Below are positions 21,101-28,835 of a stretch of 64,000 nt of DNA, one piece after another. Every line of letters begins with the position of its first letter. Within the stretch, counting starts at the first letter, position 1. Origin of the DNA: Rhizobium esperanzae (GTDB lineage: Bacteria; Pseudomonadota; Alphaproteobacteria; Rhizobiales; Rhizobiaceae); the NCBI RefSeq assembly GCF_014197615.1, contig NZ_JACIFY010000010.1:124001-188000 (forward strand), read 5' to 3'. A model generated the notes under the pieces. That model ran no database searches. It was not told the DNA's origin and saw nothing but the letters and a program-made list of their open reading frames with translations. The position numbers were made by a program, and so were the translations under genes.

Positions 21101-21641
21101 CCTGCAGAAGATGCGGGTGCAGACCTTTGCCGAATTTTCCCAGGCGATCAAACAGGGTGCGGCCAATGCGCGCCTTGCCGGCACCGTGATCTCCAAGCAG
21201 GAGCGCAAGACCCGTACCGGCAACAAGATGGGCATCATCGTCTTTTCGGATTCGTCCGGCCAGTTCGAAGCGGTGCTGTTTTCGGAAATGCTGAACCAGT
21301 ATCGCGACATTCTGGAGTCGGGAAAATCCTTCGTGCTGACGGCGACGGGGGAGGAGCGGCCGGAAGGCATCGGCCTGCGCATCCAGACGATCCAGTCGCT
21401 TGAGGAAAAGTCGCTGCAGATGCAGAAGGCGCTGCGCGTCTATGTCAGAGATTCCGGGCCGCTGAAGATGGTCGCCGGCCATCTGAACGCCAAGGGCGAC
21501 GGCCTCGTTTCCTTCATCGTCATCAAGGAGGACGGCAAACGCGAGGTGGAAGTGGCGCTGTCGGAGAAATACCGCATCACGCCGGAGATTGCCGCTGCCC
21601 TTCGCGCCGCCCCCGGCGTCGTCGACGTCGAGCTTGTCTGA
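18144..21641 (+). CDS. dnaE: DNA polymerase III alpha subunit
   Basis: DnaE is the replicative polymerase of the chromosome. The 1165-residue product has an N-terminal PHP domain (FIHLRVHSAYSLLEGALPLK near residue 20). The catalytic palm includes GPGRGSGAGSLVAYAL near 390 and the metal-binding PDFDIDFCQDRR near 425. It ends with a helix-hairpin-helix region, an OB domain (about 1000-1070) and a C-terminal region. The length is that of DnaE1, not of the shorter, damage-induced DnaE2. I start at the ATG 18144, preceded by GGAAGG. The in-frame TTG at 18129 is less likely. Readthrough from the upstream LexA promoter could couple it to the SOS response. Confidence 0.97.
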   Translation: MADTAKGSTAEATGGTPGFIHLRVHSAYSLLEGALPLKKILYKATGDSQPAIAITDTNNLFIALEFSQKAMDEGLQPIIGCQVSIDMEDGLETEKRGGQQALVKLPSIVLLAATDAGYERLVDLVSRAYLGGESNQAIHVRASWLAEAGTEGLIALTGALTGPVDAAIRDGHTAQAEARLLTLKRLFGDRLYVELQRHGTYDKRHEQKIVGLAYANDLPLVATNEAFFPTRDDYDAHDALMAVAHNAIVSDDSRFRLTPDHYLKSRAEMAKLFADLPEALENTIEIARRCSFVLKTRKPILPRFTGATDDAEEAERAEASELRRQAVEGLDMRLATLGMSPGYEEKEYRERLDFELSVIERMRFPGYFLIVADFIKWAKQHDIPVGPGRGSGAGSLVAYALTITDVDPLRFSLLFERFLNPERVSMPDFDIDFCQDRREEVIRYVQAKYGREQVAQIITFGSLQARAALRDVGRVLEMPYGQVDKICKLVPNNPANPTPLSKAIEEEPKLQEEAAKEPVVARLLDIAQKIEGLYRHASTHAAGIVIGDRPLSKLVPMYRDPRSDMPVTQFNMKWVEQAGLVKFDFLGLKTLTVLKVAVDFVAKRGIAVDLAAIPLDDKATYEMLSRGETVGVFQVESAGMRKALIGMKPDCIEDIIALVALYRPGPMENIPTYNARKHGDEELESIHPMIDHLLKETQGVIVYQEQVMQIAQVLSGYSLGEADLLRRAMGKKIKAEMDQQRERFVVGAVKNGVSKPQADNIFELLAKFANYGFNKSHAAAYAIVSYQTAYMKAHYPVEFLAASMTLDMSNTEKVNDFRQDAKRLGIEVIAPSVQTSFRHFQTGDNRIYYALAALKGVGESAVDHIVEVRGDKPFAGIEDFCLRIDPRQVNRRVLESLIFAGAFDCFDMDRAQLAAGLDRILGYAQRAQENKLSGQSDIFGSTLTSGPEKISLPPFSPWLPSERLLKEFQVLGFYLTAHPLDSYNNILQKMRVQTFAEFSQAIKQGAANARLAGTVISKQERKTRTGNKMGIIVFSDSSGQFEAVLFSEMLNQYRDILESGKSFVLTATGEERPEGIGLRIQTIQSLEEKSLQMQKALRVYVRDSGPLKMVAGHLNAKGDGLVSFIVIKEDGKREVEVALSEKYRITPEIAAALRAAPGVVDVELV

Positions 21642-21645
21642 TCAA

Positions 21646-21672
21646 CCCGGGCTGATCGTGATCAGCCCCGGG
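21646..21672. terminator. Convergent hairpin between dnaE and the L,D-transpeptidase gene
   Basis: CCCGGGCTGATC (21646-21657) pairs with GATCAGCCCCGGG (21660-21672), with one bulged C. It lies between two convergent genes and covers the stop codon of the minus-strand one. It lacks a T-run, so it is probably a shared 3'-end structure. Confidence 0.5.
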
Positions 21673-22918
21673 TAATGGTGATGAAATCCGTGCCTTCGCC
21701 GGTTTCGCGGCCAAGGCCGGTATCGGAGATCGTCAGGGTCGAGCCGGGCGCGATCAGCGCGTCGATCCTGCGGCGTGTGTCGTCGGGGATGGTGATGCGG
21801 CTGAGCGAACGGGCGATCGGCCTGCCTGTGACGATCGAGCTTTCCTGATTGCTGATCCCGAGCCGCTTCATCGTCTCGCGGGGGAGATTGTTCTCGAGCG
21901 TGATGCCGAGCCAGTCCGCCGTGCCGGCCTTTTCGTCGACGGCATGCAGCGTGAAGAAATGCGTGCCGAGTGCCAGGCCTGGATCGGCGATCGTCACCGG
22001 GGCTTCGAAGATCGGCTTGAAGGCCCGGCGCACCATGATGACGCCGTTGGGCGGCTCACCCTTGCCGGTTGCGGCATAGACAGATTTGAGCAGCGCGTCG
22101 GAGACCAGGCTCCTGTCGCCGGCAAATTCCGCCGGCCGCAGCGTCTTGAATTCCTTGATCGCCTGCACGGTCGACGGCCCGAGCAAGCCGTCCGGATCGC
22201 CGGCGGAAAAGCCGAGCTGGTTGAGCAGCGCCTGGATGTCGAACACCGTCTCGCGCAGCGTGCGGCGGGTGATCAGCATGCTGATCGGCTCGGACGGCGG
22301 CTCGGCTTCGGGCGCTGCAATCGACGGATTGGCCGGCATCGGCATCGCCGCGGTATCGTTCATCGCCACCTGCACCGGTATCCCGGCACTGTCGGGCATC
22401 GAGGGCCGCAGTTCGACATCCGAAAGCAGCGGCATGGCCGCCGGCGCCTCGGGGTGGAAAAGCGTCGGATGGTCGATCGGCTGCGGCACCACTTCGCCGT
22501 CGCTGATGATCACGGGGATGCCGGGCTCGGTCATCCCGTAGAGCATTTTTGCGAATGCGCCCGGCATGCGCACGCAGCCGTGCGAGGCCGGATAACGCGG
22601 CACGGAATTGGATTCGTGCAGCGCAATGCCCGACCAGGTCAACCTCTGCATGAATGGCATCGGCGCTGCCGAATAGAGGTTGGATTCGTGGTATTTCTGC
22701 TTTTCTAGCACCGAGAAGATGCCGCTCGGCGTCGTGTGCCCGTCCTTGCCGGTCGAAACCTTCGAGGTCGCGACGACCTCGGTGCCGTCATAGACCGCAA
22801 GCGACTGCTTGTCCTTCGAGACGATGATCTGCAGCGTGCGTGCATCCGCGGCGAGAGCAGGATGCACGAGTGCGGTGGCCGACAGCAAGCCGAGGCCGAA
22901 GACAAGACGCGAGAACAT
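21662..22918 (-). CDS. Periplasmic L,D-transpeptidase with peptidoglycan-binding domain
   Basis: L,D-transpeptidases make 3-3 cross-links in peptidoglycan or attach proteins to it. The 418-residue product starts with a signal peptide (MFSRLVFGLGLLSATALVHPALA). The YkuD catalytic domain follows at about residues 27-165, with the active-site motif SHGCVRMP near 138 and the upstream histidine in IALHES. A linker rich in Pro and Ala comes next, then a peptidoglycan-binding module near 235-290 (IQALLNQLGFSAGDPDGLLG) and a C-terminal region. I use the ATG at 22918. A TTG three codons earlier is possible. It is convergent with dnaE. Confidence 0.9.
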   Translation of the reverse strand: MFSRLVFGLGLLSATALVHPALAADARTLQIIVSKDKQSLAVYDGTEVVATSKVSTGKDGHTTPSGIFSVLEKQKYHESNLYSAAPMPFMQRLTWSGIALHESNSVPRYPASHGCVRMPGAFAKMLYGMTEPGIPVIISDGEVVPQPIDHPTLFHPEAPAAMPLLSDVELRPSMPDSAGIPVQVAMNDTAAMPMPANPSIAAPEAEPPSEPISMLITRRTLRETVFDIQALLNQLGFSAGDPDGLLGPSTVQAIKEFKTLRPAEFAGDRSLVSDALLKSVYAATGKGEPPNGVIMVRRAFKPIFEAPVTIADPGLALGTHFFTLHAVDEKAGTADWLGITLENNLPRETMKRLGISNQESSIVTGRPIARSLSRITIPDDTRRRIDALIAPGSTLTISDTGLGRETGEGTDFITITRG

Positions 22919-23010
22919 GATACCCAACCATACGCAATACTGGTCCGGTACATTATGAGACGAAGTTTAAGGAAGATTTTAAAGGCCGTGCGGCAGCCCA
23001 GGCTCACGCT

Positions 23011-24306
23011 TTAGTGATCGCGCTTGCCGCTGCCGAAGGTGTAGCCGGTTTCGACCGTGTTCTTGCCGAACTTGTCGCGCAGCTTGTCCATCGCCGCTTC
23101 GGCCGCCGCCCGCCGGCCGGATTGCCGGTCGATGAGATCGGGCGGATCGGCGCGTGCGGCATCGCCGAGATCGGTCACGCCGATGCCGAGCAGCCGGAAC
23201 TTGGTGCCGTCGGTCTCCTTTTCGAGAAGCTCCAGCCCGGTGCGGAAGATCTTGTCGGCAAGCTGGGTCGGGTCTTCGAGCTTGCGGTTGCGCGTGCGCA
23301 GCTTGAAGTCGGCGGTCTTCATCTTCAGGACCACGGTGTGGCCGGCGATATCGTTTTTCTTCAGCCGCCAGGAGACCTTTTCGGAGAGGTTTCGCAGGAT
23401 CGGCACCAGCTCGTCATATCGCGAGATGTCGTCGAAAAAGGTCGTCTCGGCCGATACGCTCTTGGCCGCATCGTTGAGATGCACTTCACGGTCGTCGATC
23501 CCGCGCGACAGCCGGGCGAGCCGCTGGCCCATGCTGCCGTAGCGGCGCATCAGGTCGTTTTCTTCCATCTGCTGCAACTGGCCGATGGTGCGGATGCCGT
23601 CCGCCTCGAGCGTCGCTGCGAACGCCTTGCCGACGCCCCAGATCGTGGTGACGGGACGCGGCGCCAGGAACTCGACCGCTTCCTCACGGCCGATGACCGA
23701 AAAGCCGCGCGGCTTCTGCAGGTCGGAGGCGACCTTGGCGAGGAATTTGCAATAGGAAAGCCCGACCGAGACGGTGATGCCGATCTCGCGTTCGATGCGG
23801 CGGACGAATTTGGCGAGTGTACGCGCCGGCGGATCGTGATGCAGCCTCTCTGTGCCGCCGAGCTCCAGGAAGGCCTCGTCGATTGACAGCGGCTGCACCA
23901 GCGGCGTCAGCTCCTGCATCAAGGCCCGCACCTGCCGCCCGACCTGCACATATTTCTCCATGTCGGGGCGGATGACGATCGCCTGGGGACATGCCTCCAG
24001 CGCCTTGAACATCGGCATCGCCGAACGCACGCCGTGAATGCGGGCGATATAGCAGGCGGTGGAGACGACGCCGCGTTTGCCGCCGCCGATGATCACAGGC
24101 TTGTCGGCCAGTTCCGGATTGTCGCGTTTTTCCACAGCCGCGTAAAAAGCGTCGCAATCGATATGCGCAAGCGTCAATGCGTAGAGTTCGCGATGGCGCA
24201 CGAGGCGGGGGCTGCCGCAGGAAATGCAACGGCGCGCTTCGCCCTTCTGCTCGGCAAGGCAGTCGCGACAGAAGCCGGGTGTCTTGTCGGGCGCGGGTGT
24301 CATCAT
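23011..24306 (-). CDS. dinB: DNA polymerase IV (Y family), SOS controlled
   Basis: Pol IV is the error-prone translesion polymerase. The 431-residue product shows the catalytic motifs [17 protein letters not shown] near residue 45 and [11 protein letters not shown] near 140, followed by thumb and little-finger domains. In front of the polymerase lies a 40-residue extension with two CxxC pairs (CRDC and CISC), suggesting a zinc ribbon. A perfect LexA box lies at 24309-24323, two bases upstream of the ATG at 24306 (or 24303). Translation can therefore not start at the far end of the frame (24333), which would put the operator inside the gene. No ribosome-binding site is visible, so the mRNA may be leaderless. 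Confidence 0.93.
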   Translation of the reverse strand: MMTPAPDKTPGFCRDCLAEQKGEARRCISCGSPRLVRHRELYALTLAHIDCDAFYAAVEKRDNPELADKPVIIGGGKRGVVSTACYIARIHGVRSAMPMFKALEACPQAIVIRPDMEKYVQVGRQVRALMQELTPLVQPLSIDEAFLELGGTERLHHDPPARTLAKFVRRIEREIGITVSVGLSYCKFLAKVASDLQKPRGFSVIGREEAVEFLAPRPVTTIWGVGKAFAATLEADGIRTIGQLQQMEENDLMRRYGSMGQRLARLSRGIDDREVHLNDAAKSVSAETTFFDDISRYDELVPILRNLSEKVSWRLKKNDIAGHTVVLKMKTADFKLRTRNRKLEDPTQLADKIFRTGLELLEKETDGTKFRLLGIGVTDLGDAARADPPDLIDRQSGRRAAAEAAMDKLRDKFGKNTVETGYTFGSGKRDH

Positions 24307-24308
24307 GA

Positions 24309-24323
24309 GAACAAAGATTGAAC
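24309..24323. promoter_or_regulatory. LexA (SOS) box 3, at dinB
   Basis: GAAC-AAAGATT-GAAC is an exact GAAC-N7-GAAC site directly upstream of the dinB start. It also lies 56-70 bases upstream of the divergent acetyltransferase start, so either gene or both could be under LexA control. Confidence 0.85.
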
Positions 24324-24378
24324 GCCGGGACATTACGCCTTAAGCTTGCGAGTCTCAAGAGAGGGCGGGAGCTTTGCC

Positions 24379-24966
24379 TTGGATAACGATCTTCGTTTCG
24401 AGCCGGTGACGGCAGAACGCTGGAGCGACTTCGAAACCCTGTTCGGCCCGCAGGGGGCTTTCTATAATTGCTGGTGTGTGGCGCTGCGCCTGCCGCATGC
24501 GATAAGGACCGGGATGGCGGCCGACGAGCGCAAGGCGCATATGCGGGATCGGATCAAGGCAGGCCCGCCACCGGGCATTCTCTGCTATGCCGGCGGAGCG
24601 CCGATCGCCTGGGTGCAGGTCGGGCCGCGCCACGACGTACCGCAGTTCAATTCGCCGCGCACCGTCTCGCGGCCGCTGGAGGAGGGCGATGCGCATGATC
24701 CCTCCATCTGGGCCGTCAGCTGCTTCTTCCTGCTGCCCGGACTGCGCGGCAAGGGAATGAGCCATCGCCTGCTGTCCCTGGCGATCGACTATGCGCGCCG
24801 CAAAGGCGCGCGGCGGCTCGAAGCCTGTCCGATCGATCATGTGAAGCAGTCGAAATCCGTGACGCTCTGCATCGGCTCGACGGCAATCTTCGATGCAGCC
24901 GGTTTCGAAACGGTGGCACGGCGCAAGGATGGCCGCCCGCTCATGCGGCTGGAACTGCGCGACTGA
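24379..24966 (+). CDS. GNAT-family N-acetyltransferase
   Basis: The 195-residue product has the acetyl-CoA binding core FLLPGLRGKGMSHRLLSLAIDYARRKGARRLEACPID near residues 116-152 (key pattern LRGKGMSHRLL) and belongs to the GNAT superfamily. The substrate cannot be predicted. Early residues contain an unusual NCWC motif. I chose the TTG at 24379 because GGGAG lies about eight bases upstream. A second TTG at 24346 would add eleven residues without family character. It is divergent from dinB across a LexA box and converges on the HAD-like gene, overlapping it by 26 bases. Confidence 0.8.
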   Translation: MDNDLRFEPVTAERWSDFETLFGPQGAFYNCWCVALRLPHAIRTGMAADERKAHMRDRIKAGPPPGILCYAGGAPIAWVQVGPRHDVPQFNSPRTVSRPLEEGDAHDPSIWAVSCFFLLPGLRGKGMSHRLLSLAIDYARRKGARRLEACPIDHVKQSKSVTLCIGSTAIFDAAGFETVARRKDGRPLMRLELRD

Positions 24967-25621
24967 CCGGGCCGGACAGAAAATGCGCCTGGATGAGCTC
25001 TGCCGCATGCGCCCAGTCGGTGGCGCGGGTGATGTCGGCGGCCGCTGCCGGTGCGAAACGATGGACGGGCGAGTTCGGCATCAGGTGAATGAGCAGGCAA
25101 TCGGCGACATGATCCCTGACGGAATGCAGATTGCGCGCCATATCGTCGATGAAGACAACGGGAAGGGAGCGGCTGGCATGCAAGGCGTGGACGATCGGCC
25201 CCTTGGGCTCTTCGCTGGCAAGCAGTGGAAACAGCAGGCCCATCCTGTCGAGCAGGCGACGGCGCTGCTCCTGGAACCGCGGCTGCATGGCCGTCAGAAA
25301 CAGGACATCGGCCTCTTGCGAAAGCCGGTCGAGGGTTTCGACGACGCGGTCGAGTGGCGTCTGCCACAGCTCCTGTGCCTCGAAGAATTCCTCGATCAGC
25401 CGGCTGACCTGCTGGTCCCCGATCTCCGTACCATCCGCCTGCGAGACGATGTTGCCGTGAAGCTTGAACGAGCGCGGCAGAAACGCGTGCCCCTGGCTTT
25501 GGAGGAAAAGCTGGAAGGGGCCGATGAACTGCAGCACGACGTCGTCGACATCGCAGACGATCAGCGGCCTTTCGCCGAGACGGATATGCGAGATATCGAA
25601 TTCCCCGCCGCTCACCGTCAA
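24941..25621 (-). CDS. HAD-like hydrolase, function unknown
   Basis: The 226-residue protein carries a HAD motif I (LIVCDVDDVVL near residue 20), a threonine motif (VLFLTAMQ near 108) and a late acidic motif (VVFIDDMARN near 155), so it is probably a phosphatase-like enzyme. Its substrate is unknown. Its start overlaps the stop of the upstream DUF3572 gene by four bases, so the two are translationally coupled. The 3' end overlaps the convergent acetyltransferase gene. Confidence 0.72.
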   Translation of the reverse strand: MTVSGGEFDISHIRLGERPLIVCDVDDVVLQFIGPFQLFLQSQGHAFLPRSFKLHGNIVSQADGTEIGDQQVSRLIEEFFEAQELWQTPLDRVVETLDRLSQEADVLFLTAMQPRFQEQRRRLLDRMGLLFPLLASEEPKGPIVHALHASRSLPVVFIDDMARNLHSVRDHVADCLLIHLMPNSPVHRFAPAAAADITRATDWAHAAELIQAHFLSGPVSRAVPAA

Positions 25622-25926
25622 TATTCCCCGGAATCGAGGCCGGGCGAAGAGAAATGCCGCCAGGCGGCGGTCACCGTCTCCGGGCTTATGCCGCTCGCCG
25701 CGCAGAAAGCCATCGCCGTCGGTTCATGGTTCATCAGGAAATCCATCATGCCGGCGAGGAAGCCTGGATCGTTGACGGCGCTGCGTACCTGGCCGGGCGC
25801 AACACCGGTGAGCGCAAGGAAGCGGCCGAACATATCGGGATCGTCGGCAAGCCAGCCGAGCACGGCGATCGCGGTTGCGTGCGGGTCGGCGGCCTGTTGT
25901 TTCGAAGTCTTGAAGTTGCTTTGCAT
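25618..25926 (-). CDS. DUF3572 family protein
   Basis: The 102-residue soluble helical protein matches the pattern of DUF3572, a small alphaproteobacterial family of unknown function (AIAVLGWLADDPDMFGRFLALTG, conserved in its first half, and a C-terminal PETVTAAWRHF). It is the first gene of a two-gene unit with the HAD-like gene and is divergent from divK. Confidence 0.8.
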   Translation of the reverse strand: MQSNFKTSKQQAADPHATAIAVLGWLADDPDMFGRFLALTGVAPGQVRSAVNDPGFLAGMMDFLMNHEPTAMAFCAASGISPETVTAAWRHFSSPGLDSGEY

Positions 25927-26059
25927 TTCGAGGGGTAAGTTACCTTTTCTTCAACCAAATACCGCTAGCGTGCGCTATCGGTTTCACGGAGCTATTCGTC
26001 CGCATGGGCCTTCCTCATGGGACGAACGACTGCGCGAACGGACGTAGGGACAGCTTGTC

Positions 26060-26431
26060 ATGCCCAAACAGGTGATGATTGTAGAAGATAACGAGCTCAA
26101 CATGAAGCTCTTTCGCGACCTCATCGAGGCGTCCGGCTATACGACGATCCAGACCAGAAACGGCATGGAGGCGCTCGATCTGGCGCGCAAGTATCGCCCC
26201 GACCTCATCCTGATGGATATCCAGCTTCCCGAGGTCTCCGGCCTCGAAGTCACGAAATGGCTGAAGGAGGACGACGAGCTGCACGTGATTCCCGTCATCG
26301 CCGTCACGGCTTTCGCGATGAAGGGCGACGAGGAGCGGATCCGCCAGGGCGGCTGCGAGGCCTATGTTTCCAAACCGATCTCGGTTCCGAAATTCATCGA
26401 GACGATCAAGACCTATCTGGGCGATGCCTGA
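26060..26431 (+). CDS. divK: Single-domain response regulator DivK
   Basis: DivK is the cell-cycle regulator that, when phosphorylated, switches the DivJ/PleC and CckA-CtrA pathways in alphaproteobacteria. The 123 residues are one receiver domain with acidic residues (VEDNE near 8-12), the phospho-acceptor aspartate in [10 protein letters not shown] near residue 53, the threonine in [10 protein letters not shown] and the lysine in VSKPIS. The neighbouring pleD gene, 18 bases downstream, is the classical partner and confirms the name. Confidence 0.96.
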   Translation: MPKQVMIVEDNELNMKLFRDLIEASGYTTIQTRNGMEALDLARKYRPDLILMDIQLPEVSGLEVTKWLKEDDELHVIPVIAVTAFAMKGDEERIRQGGCEAYVSKPISVPKFIETIKTYLGDA

Positions 26432-26449
26432 CGCATCGGAAAGACACCT

Positions 26450-27823
26450 ATGACTGCGCGAATACTGGTGGTTGACGATATTCCGGCCAACGTGAAGCTG
26501 CTCGAAGCGCGGCTGCTTGCCGAATATTTCGACGTGTTGACCGCGCCCGACGGCTACACGGCGCTGGCGATCTGCGAGCGCAACCAGGTCGATCTCATCC
26601 TGCTCGACATCATGATGCCTGGCATAGACGGTTTCGAGGTCTGCGAGCGGCTGAAATCAAGCCAGAAGACTGCGCATATTCCGGTCGTCATGGTCACCGC
26701 GCTCGACCAGCCGGCCGATCGCGTGCGCGGCCTGAAGGCCGGCGCCGACGATTTCCTCACCAAGCCGGTCAACGATCTGCAGCTGATCTCGCGGGTGAAG
26801 AGCCTGCTGCGACTGAAGACGTTGAGCGATGAGCTGCGCATCCGCGCCGACACCGCCCATACGATGGGCATCGACGACCTCGCGCGCTCGGGCGAGGGCC
26901 GCGCCGACGAGACGGCTCAGGTGCTGCTCGTCGACGGCCGCGCCAATTCGCAGGAGCGTCTCATCAAGGCGCTGAAGCCCGTCGCCGACGTGCTAGCCCT
27001 CTCCGATCCGCAGGCCGCCCTGTTCGAGGCGGCTGAAAGCGCGTTCGATCTCGTCATCGTCAACGCCAATTTCGACGATTACGATCCGCTTCGCCTCTGC
27101 TCGCAGCTGCGCTCGCTGGAGCGCACGCGCTTCCTGCCGATCCTGATCATCACCGAGCAGGGCGCCGACGAGATGGTCGTGCGCGCGCTGGATCTCGGCG
27201 TCAACGATTACATCATCCGCCCGGTCGATCCCAACGAACTGGTTGCCCGCAGCCTGACGCAGATCCGCCGCAAGCGCTACAACGACCGCCTGCGCGCCAG
27301 CGTCAAGCAGACGATCGAGCTTGCCGTCACCGATCCGCTGACCGGCCTCTACAACAGGCGCTATCTCGACAATCATCTGAACGTGCTGTTCAACCGTTCG
27401 ATGGCGCGGGGCCGGCCGCTTTCGGTGCTGATCACCGATATCGATCGCTTCAAGCAGGTGAACGACACTTTTGGCCATGATGGCGGTGACGAAGTGCTGC
27501 GGGAATTTGCAAACCGCGTCCGTTCGACCATTCGTGGCGCCGACCTCGCCTGCCGCTATGGCGGGGAAGAATTCGTCGTCGTGATGCCCGACACCTCGCC
27601 GGAGATCGCCGCCACTGTCGCCGAGCGCCTGCGCGCGGCCGTGGAAAGCACGCCCTTCATGCTGAAACGCGCCGGTGAGGCGCTGAACGTCACCGCCTCC
27701 TTCGGCATCGCCTCGCGAATTGCAGCAGTGCTGACGCCGGACCAGCTGATGAAGCAGGCGGATCTCGCCCTTTACGAGGCCAAGAATACCGGCCGCAACC
27801 GCGTGGTCGCCGCAGCCGCCTGA
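26450..27823 (+). CDS. pleD: Response regulator and diguanylate cyclase PleD
   Basis: PleD makes cyclic di-GMP at the developing pole and is activated by phosphorylation. The 457-residue product has a first receiver domain (phospho-acceptor in LILLDIMMPG near residue 53), a second degenerate receiver domain (about 155-270) and a GGDEF domain. The active site reads YGGEEFVVV near 370. The inhibitory I-site RxxD (RGAD) lies five residues before it, so both catalysis and product feedback should work. It forms an operon with divK. Confidence 0.96.
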   Translation: MTARILVVDDIPANVKLLEARLLAEYFDVLTAPDGYTALAICERNQVDLILLDIMMPGIDGFEVCERLKSSQKTAHIPVVMVTALDQPADRVRGLKAGADDFLTKPVNDLQLISRVKSLLRLKTLSDELRIRADTAHTMGIDDLARSGEGRADETAQVLLVDGRANSQERLIKALKPVADVLALSDPQAALFEAAESAFDLVIVNANFDDYDPLRLCSQLRSLERTRFLPILIITEQGADEMVVRALDLGVNDYIIRPVDPNELVARSLTQIRRKRYNDRLRASVKQTIELAVTDPLTGLYNRRYLDNHLNVLFNRSMARGRPLSVLITDIDRFKQVNDTFGHDGGDEVLREFANRVRSTIRGADLACRYGGEEFVVVMPDTSPEIAATVAERLRAAVESTPFMLKRAGEALNVTASFGIASRIAAVLTPDQLMKQADLALYEAKNTGRNRVVAAAA

Positions 27824-28250
27824 CGAATCAGTTGCGGCCATGGTCGCCGTTTGCGAGTTATCCACTGCGGTAAGTAAAGTGTTACCGATTTTTAATTTCA
27901 CCTCCGCAATGCGAGGCGAAAATTTTAGAACTCTATCGGCCAAAAATGGACTTTCGGCTTTGCTGACGATATGTCGCCGCGCGATAGTCTTGGGGGTGTC
28001 GACGCCTTTGCCCCCGATGAAATGAAGACTATAAAAATGCCCCCGTCGCCCGCAGGCGCAAATAGAGTGCGGCGACGTCACCTAACGTAAGGGGAGGGGA
28101 GGCGTAAGTTATTACGTTATAGTGTCGATTTTCTTGGCGCGATCCGGCATTAGGCTTCAGTTCCAAGCAGAGCCGAGAAATCTTTGTATGTCCCAAAATC
28201 GGACTTTTAACCATAGAATCAAGCTAAGAAATTTCACCATTAAGAATTTG
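27824..28250. other. Intergenic region after pleD
   Basis: No gene is evident in about 425 bases. A hairpin with stem TTTC-CCTC / GAGG-GAAA at 27896-27921, followed by TTTT, may end the divK-pleD transcript. A CtrA-like half-site TTAACCAT lies at 28207-28214, next to a GAATC (GANTC methylation site) at 28216-28220. Both are upstream of the RNA candidate described below. Confidence 0.45.
28083..28119. repeat. Inverted repeat TAACGTAA / TTACGTTA
   Basis: TAACGTAA (28083-28090) and TTACGTTA (28112-28119) are perfect inverted copies around a G-rich spacer. An inner CGTAA/TTACG pair lies at 28104-28116. It could be a regulator site or a hairpin. No gene start lies close by. Confidence 0.4.
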
Positions 28251-28281
28251 TTGATTTTCTTTCATTTTTGCGCAAATTATC
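28251..28281 (+). promoter_or_regulatory. Candidate promoter for the structured RNA
   Basis: TTGATT at 28251-28256 and an AT-rich -10-like ATTATC at 28276-28281 (19-base spacer, slightly long) precede the structured region by a few bases. A CtrA-like half-site lies about 40 bases upstream of the -35. Confidence 0.4.
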
Positions 28282-28287
28282 GGCTCA

Positions 28288-28475
28288 TAAGAGAAGCGCT
28301 CCCGATGAGGAGTTGTCGATACCCCATGATGCTCAGGTCCGCCGCATCTCCTGGGTCGTGGGGTCGGTCGGCTGGTACGCAAATTATAGCGGTTCCTCGT
28401 GCCGTTTTGCATGCTGGTCGACCCCCTTACACGAAAACGCCGCCACTTCCCGAAGATGGAAGGGCGGCGTTTTTC
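28288..28475 (+). ncRNA. Candidate structured RNA between pleD and rpmG
   Basis: The region has no open frame that looks coding but folds strongly. A 9-bp stem ACCCCATGA / TCGTGGGGT encloses an inner CAGG/CCTG. A second long hairpin starts with GGGGTCG and closes with CGACCCC, with inner GCAAA/TTTGC and CGG/CCG pairs. The two outer stems share the same TGGGGTCG strand and so exclude each other. A strong intrinsic terminator follows: AAAACGCCGCC at 28434-28444, GGCGGCGTTTT near 28463-28473. No gene follows on this strand, so a trans-acting small RNA is more likely than a leader. The family is not recognised. Confidence 0.55.
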
Positions 28476-28517
28476 TGTTTGCGCTATCATCTTTCGGTGA
28501 GGATCAATCCAGGCAAC

Positions 28518-28551
28518 AAAAAACGCGCGACCCGAAGGCGCGCGCTTTTTA
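28518..28551. terminator. Terminator of rpmG (bidirectional)
   Basis: CGCGCG (28524-28529) pairs with CGCGCG (28539-28544), with flanking A-run and T-run arms and one mismatch. On the minus strand it lies about 20 bases after the rpmG stop. Confidence 0.75.
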
Positions 28552-28571
28552 AAAGCCCGGAGATCAAGTGA

Positions 28572-28739
28572 TTACTTGATCTTGGTTTCCTTGAACTCGA
28601 CATGCTTCTTTGCAATCGGGTCGTACTTCGTCTTCGTCATCTTGTCCGTCATCGTACGGCTGTTCTTCGTCGTGACGTAGAAGAAACCGGTGTCGGCTGT
28701 CGACAGCAGCTTGATCTTGATTGTTGTAGCCTTGGCCAT
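28572..28739 (-). CDS. rpmG: 50S ribosomal protein L33
   Basis: The 55-residue basic protein ([20 protein letters not shown] at its start) is ribosomal protein L33. It has the typical [19 protein letters not shown] core. It lacks the CxxC zinc pairs found in some L33 paralogues, which is the usual proteobacterial form. The start at 28739 gives the standard N-terminus. The frame extends 32 codons further upstream without similarity. A good promoter lies at 28808-28835. Confidence 0.97.
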   Translation of the reverse strand: MAKATTIKIKLLSTADTGFFYVTTKNSRTMTDKMTKTKYDPIAKKHVEFKETKIK

Positions 28740-28807
28740 AGTCGTCCTGCCTTTAAGAAAATGAAAGCCGTGGAAGCCGGATGGGCTCCACGGCAAATTC
28801 TGGCGCG

Positions 28808-28835
28808 AAACTACGAATCTTGTCCGAAAAGTCAA
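28808..28835 (-). promoter_or_regulatory. rpmG promoter
   Basis: On the minus strand TTGACT (28835-28830) and TAGTTT (28813-28808) are separated by 16 bases. The -35 element overlaps the stop codon of the upstream MFS gene (28832), so rpmG can be transcribed on its own. Confidence 0.6.

Noticed and set aside
26024..26039. Possible LexA box upstream of divK
   Set aside because: The two GAAC half-sites are separated by 8 bases instead of 7, so it does not fit the strict GAAC-N7-GAAC form.
27858..27866. DnaA-box-like TTATCCACT after pleD
   Set aside because: A single site with one mismatch to the consensus and no cluster of further boxes or AT-rich unwinding region. Not evidence for an origin.
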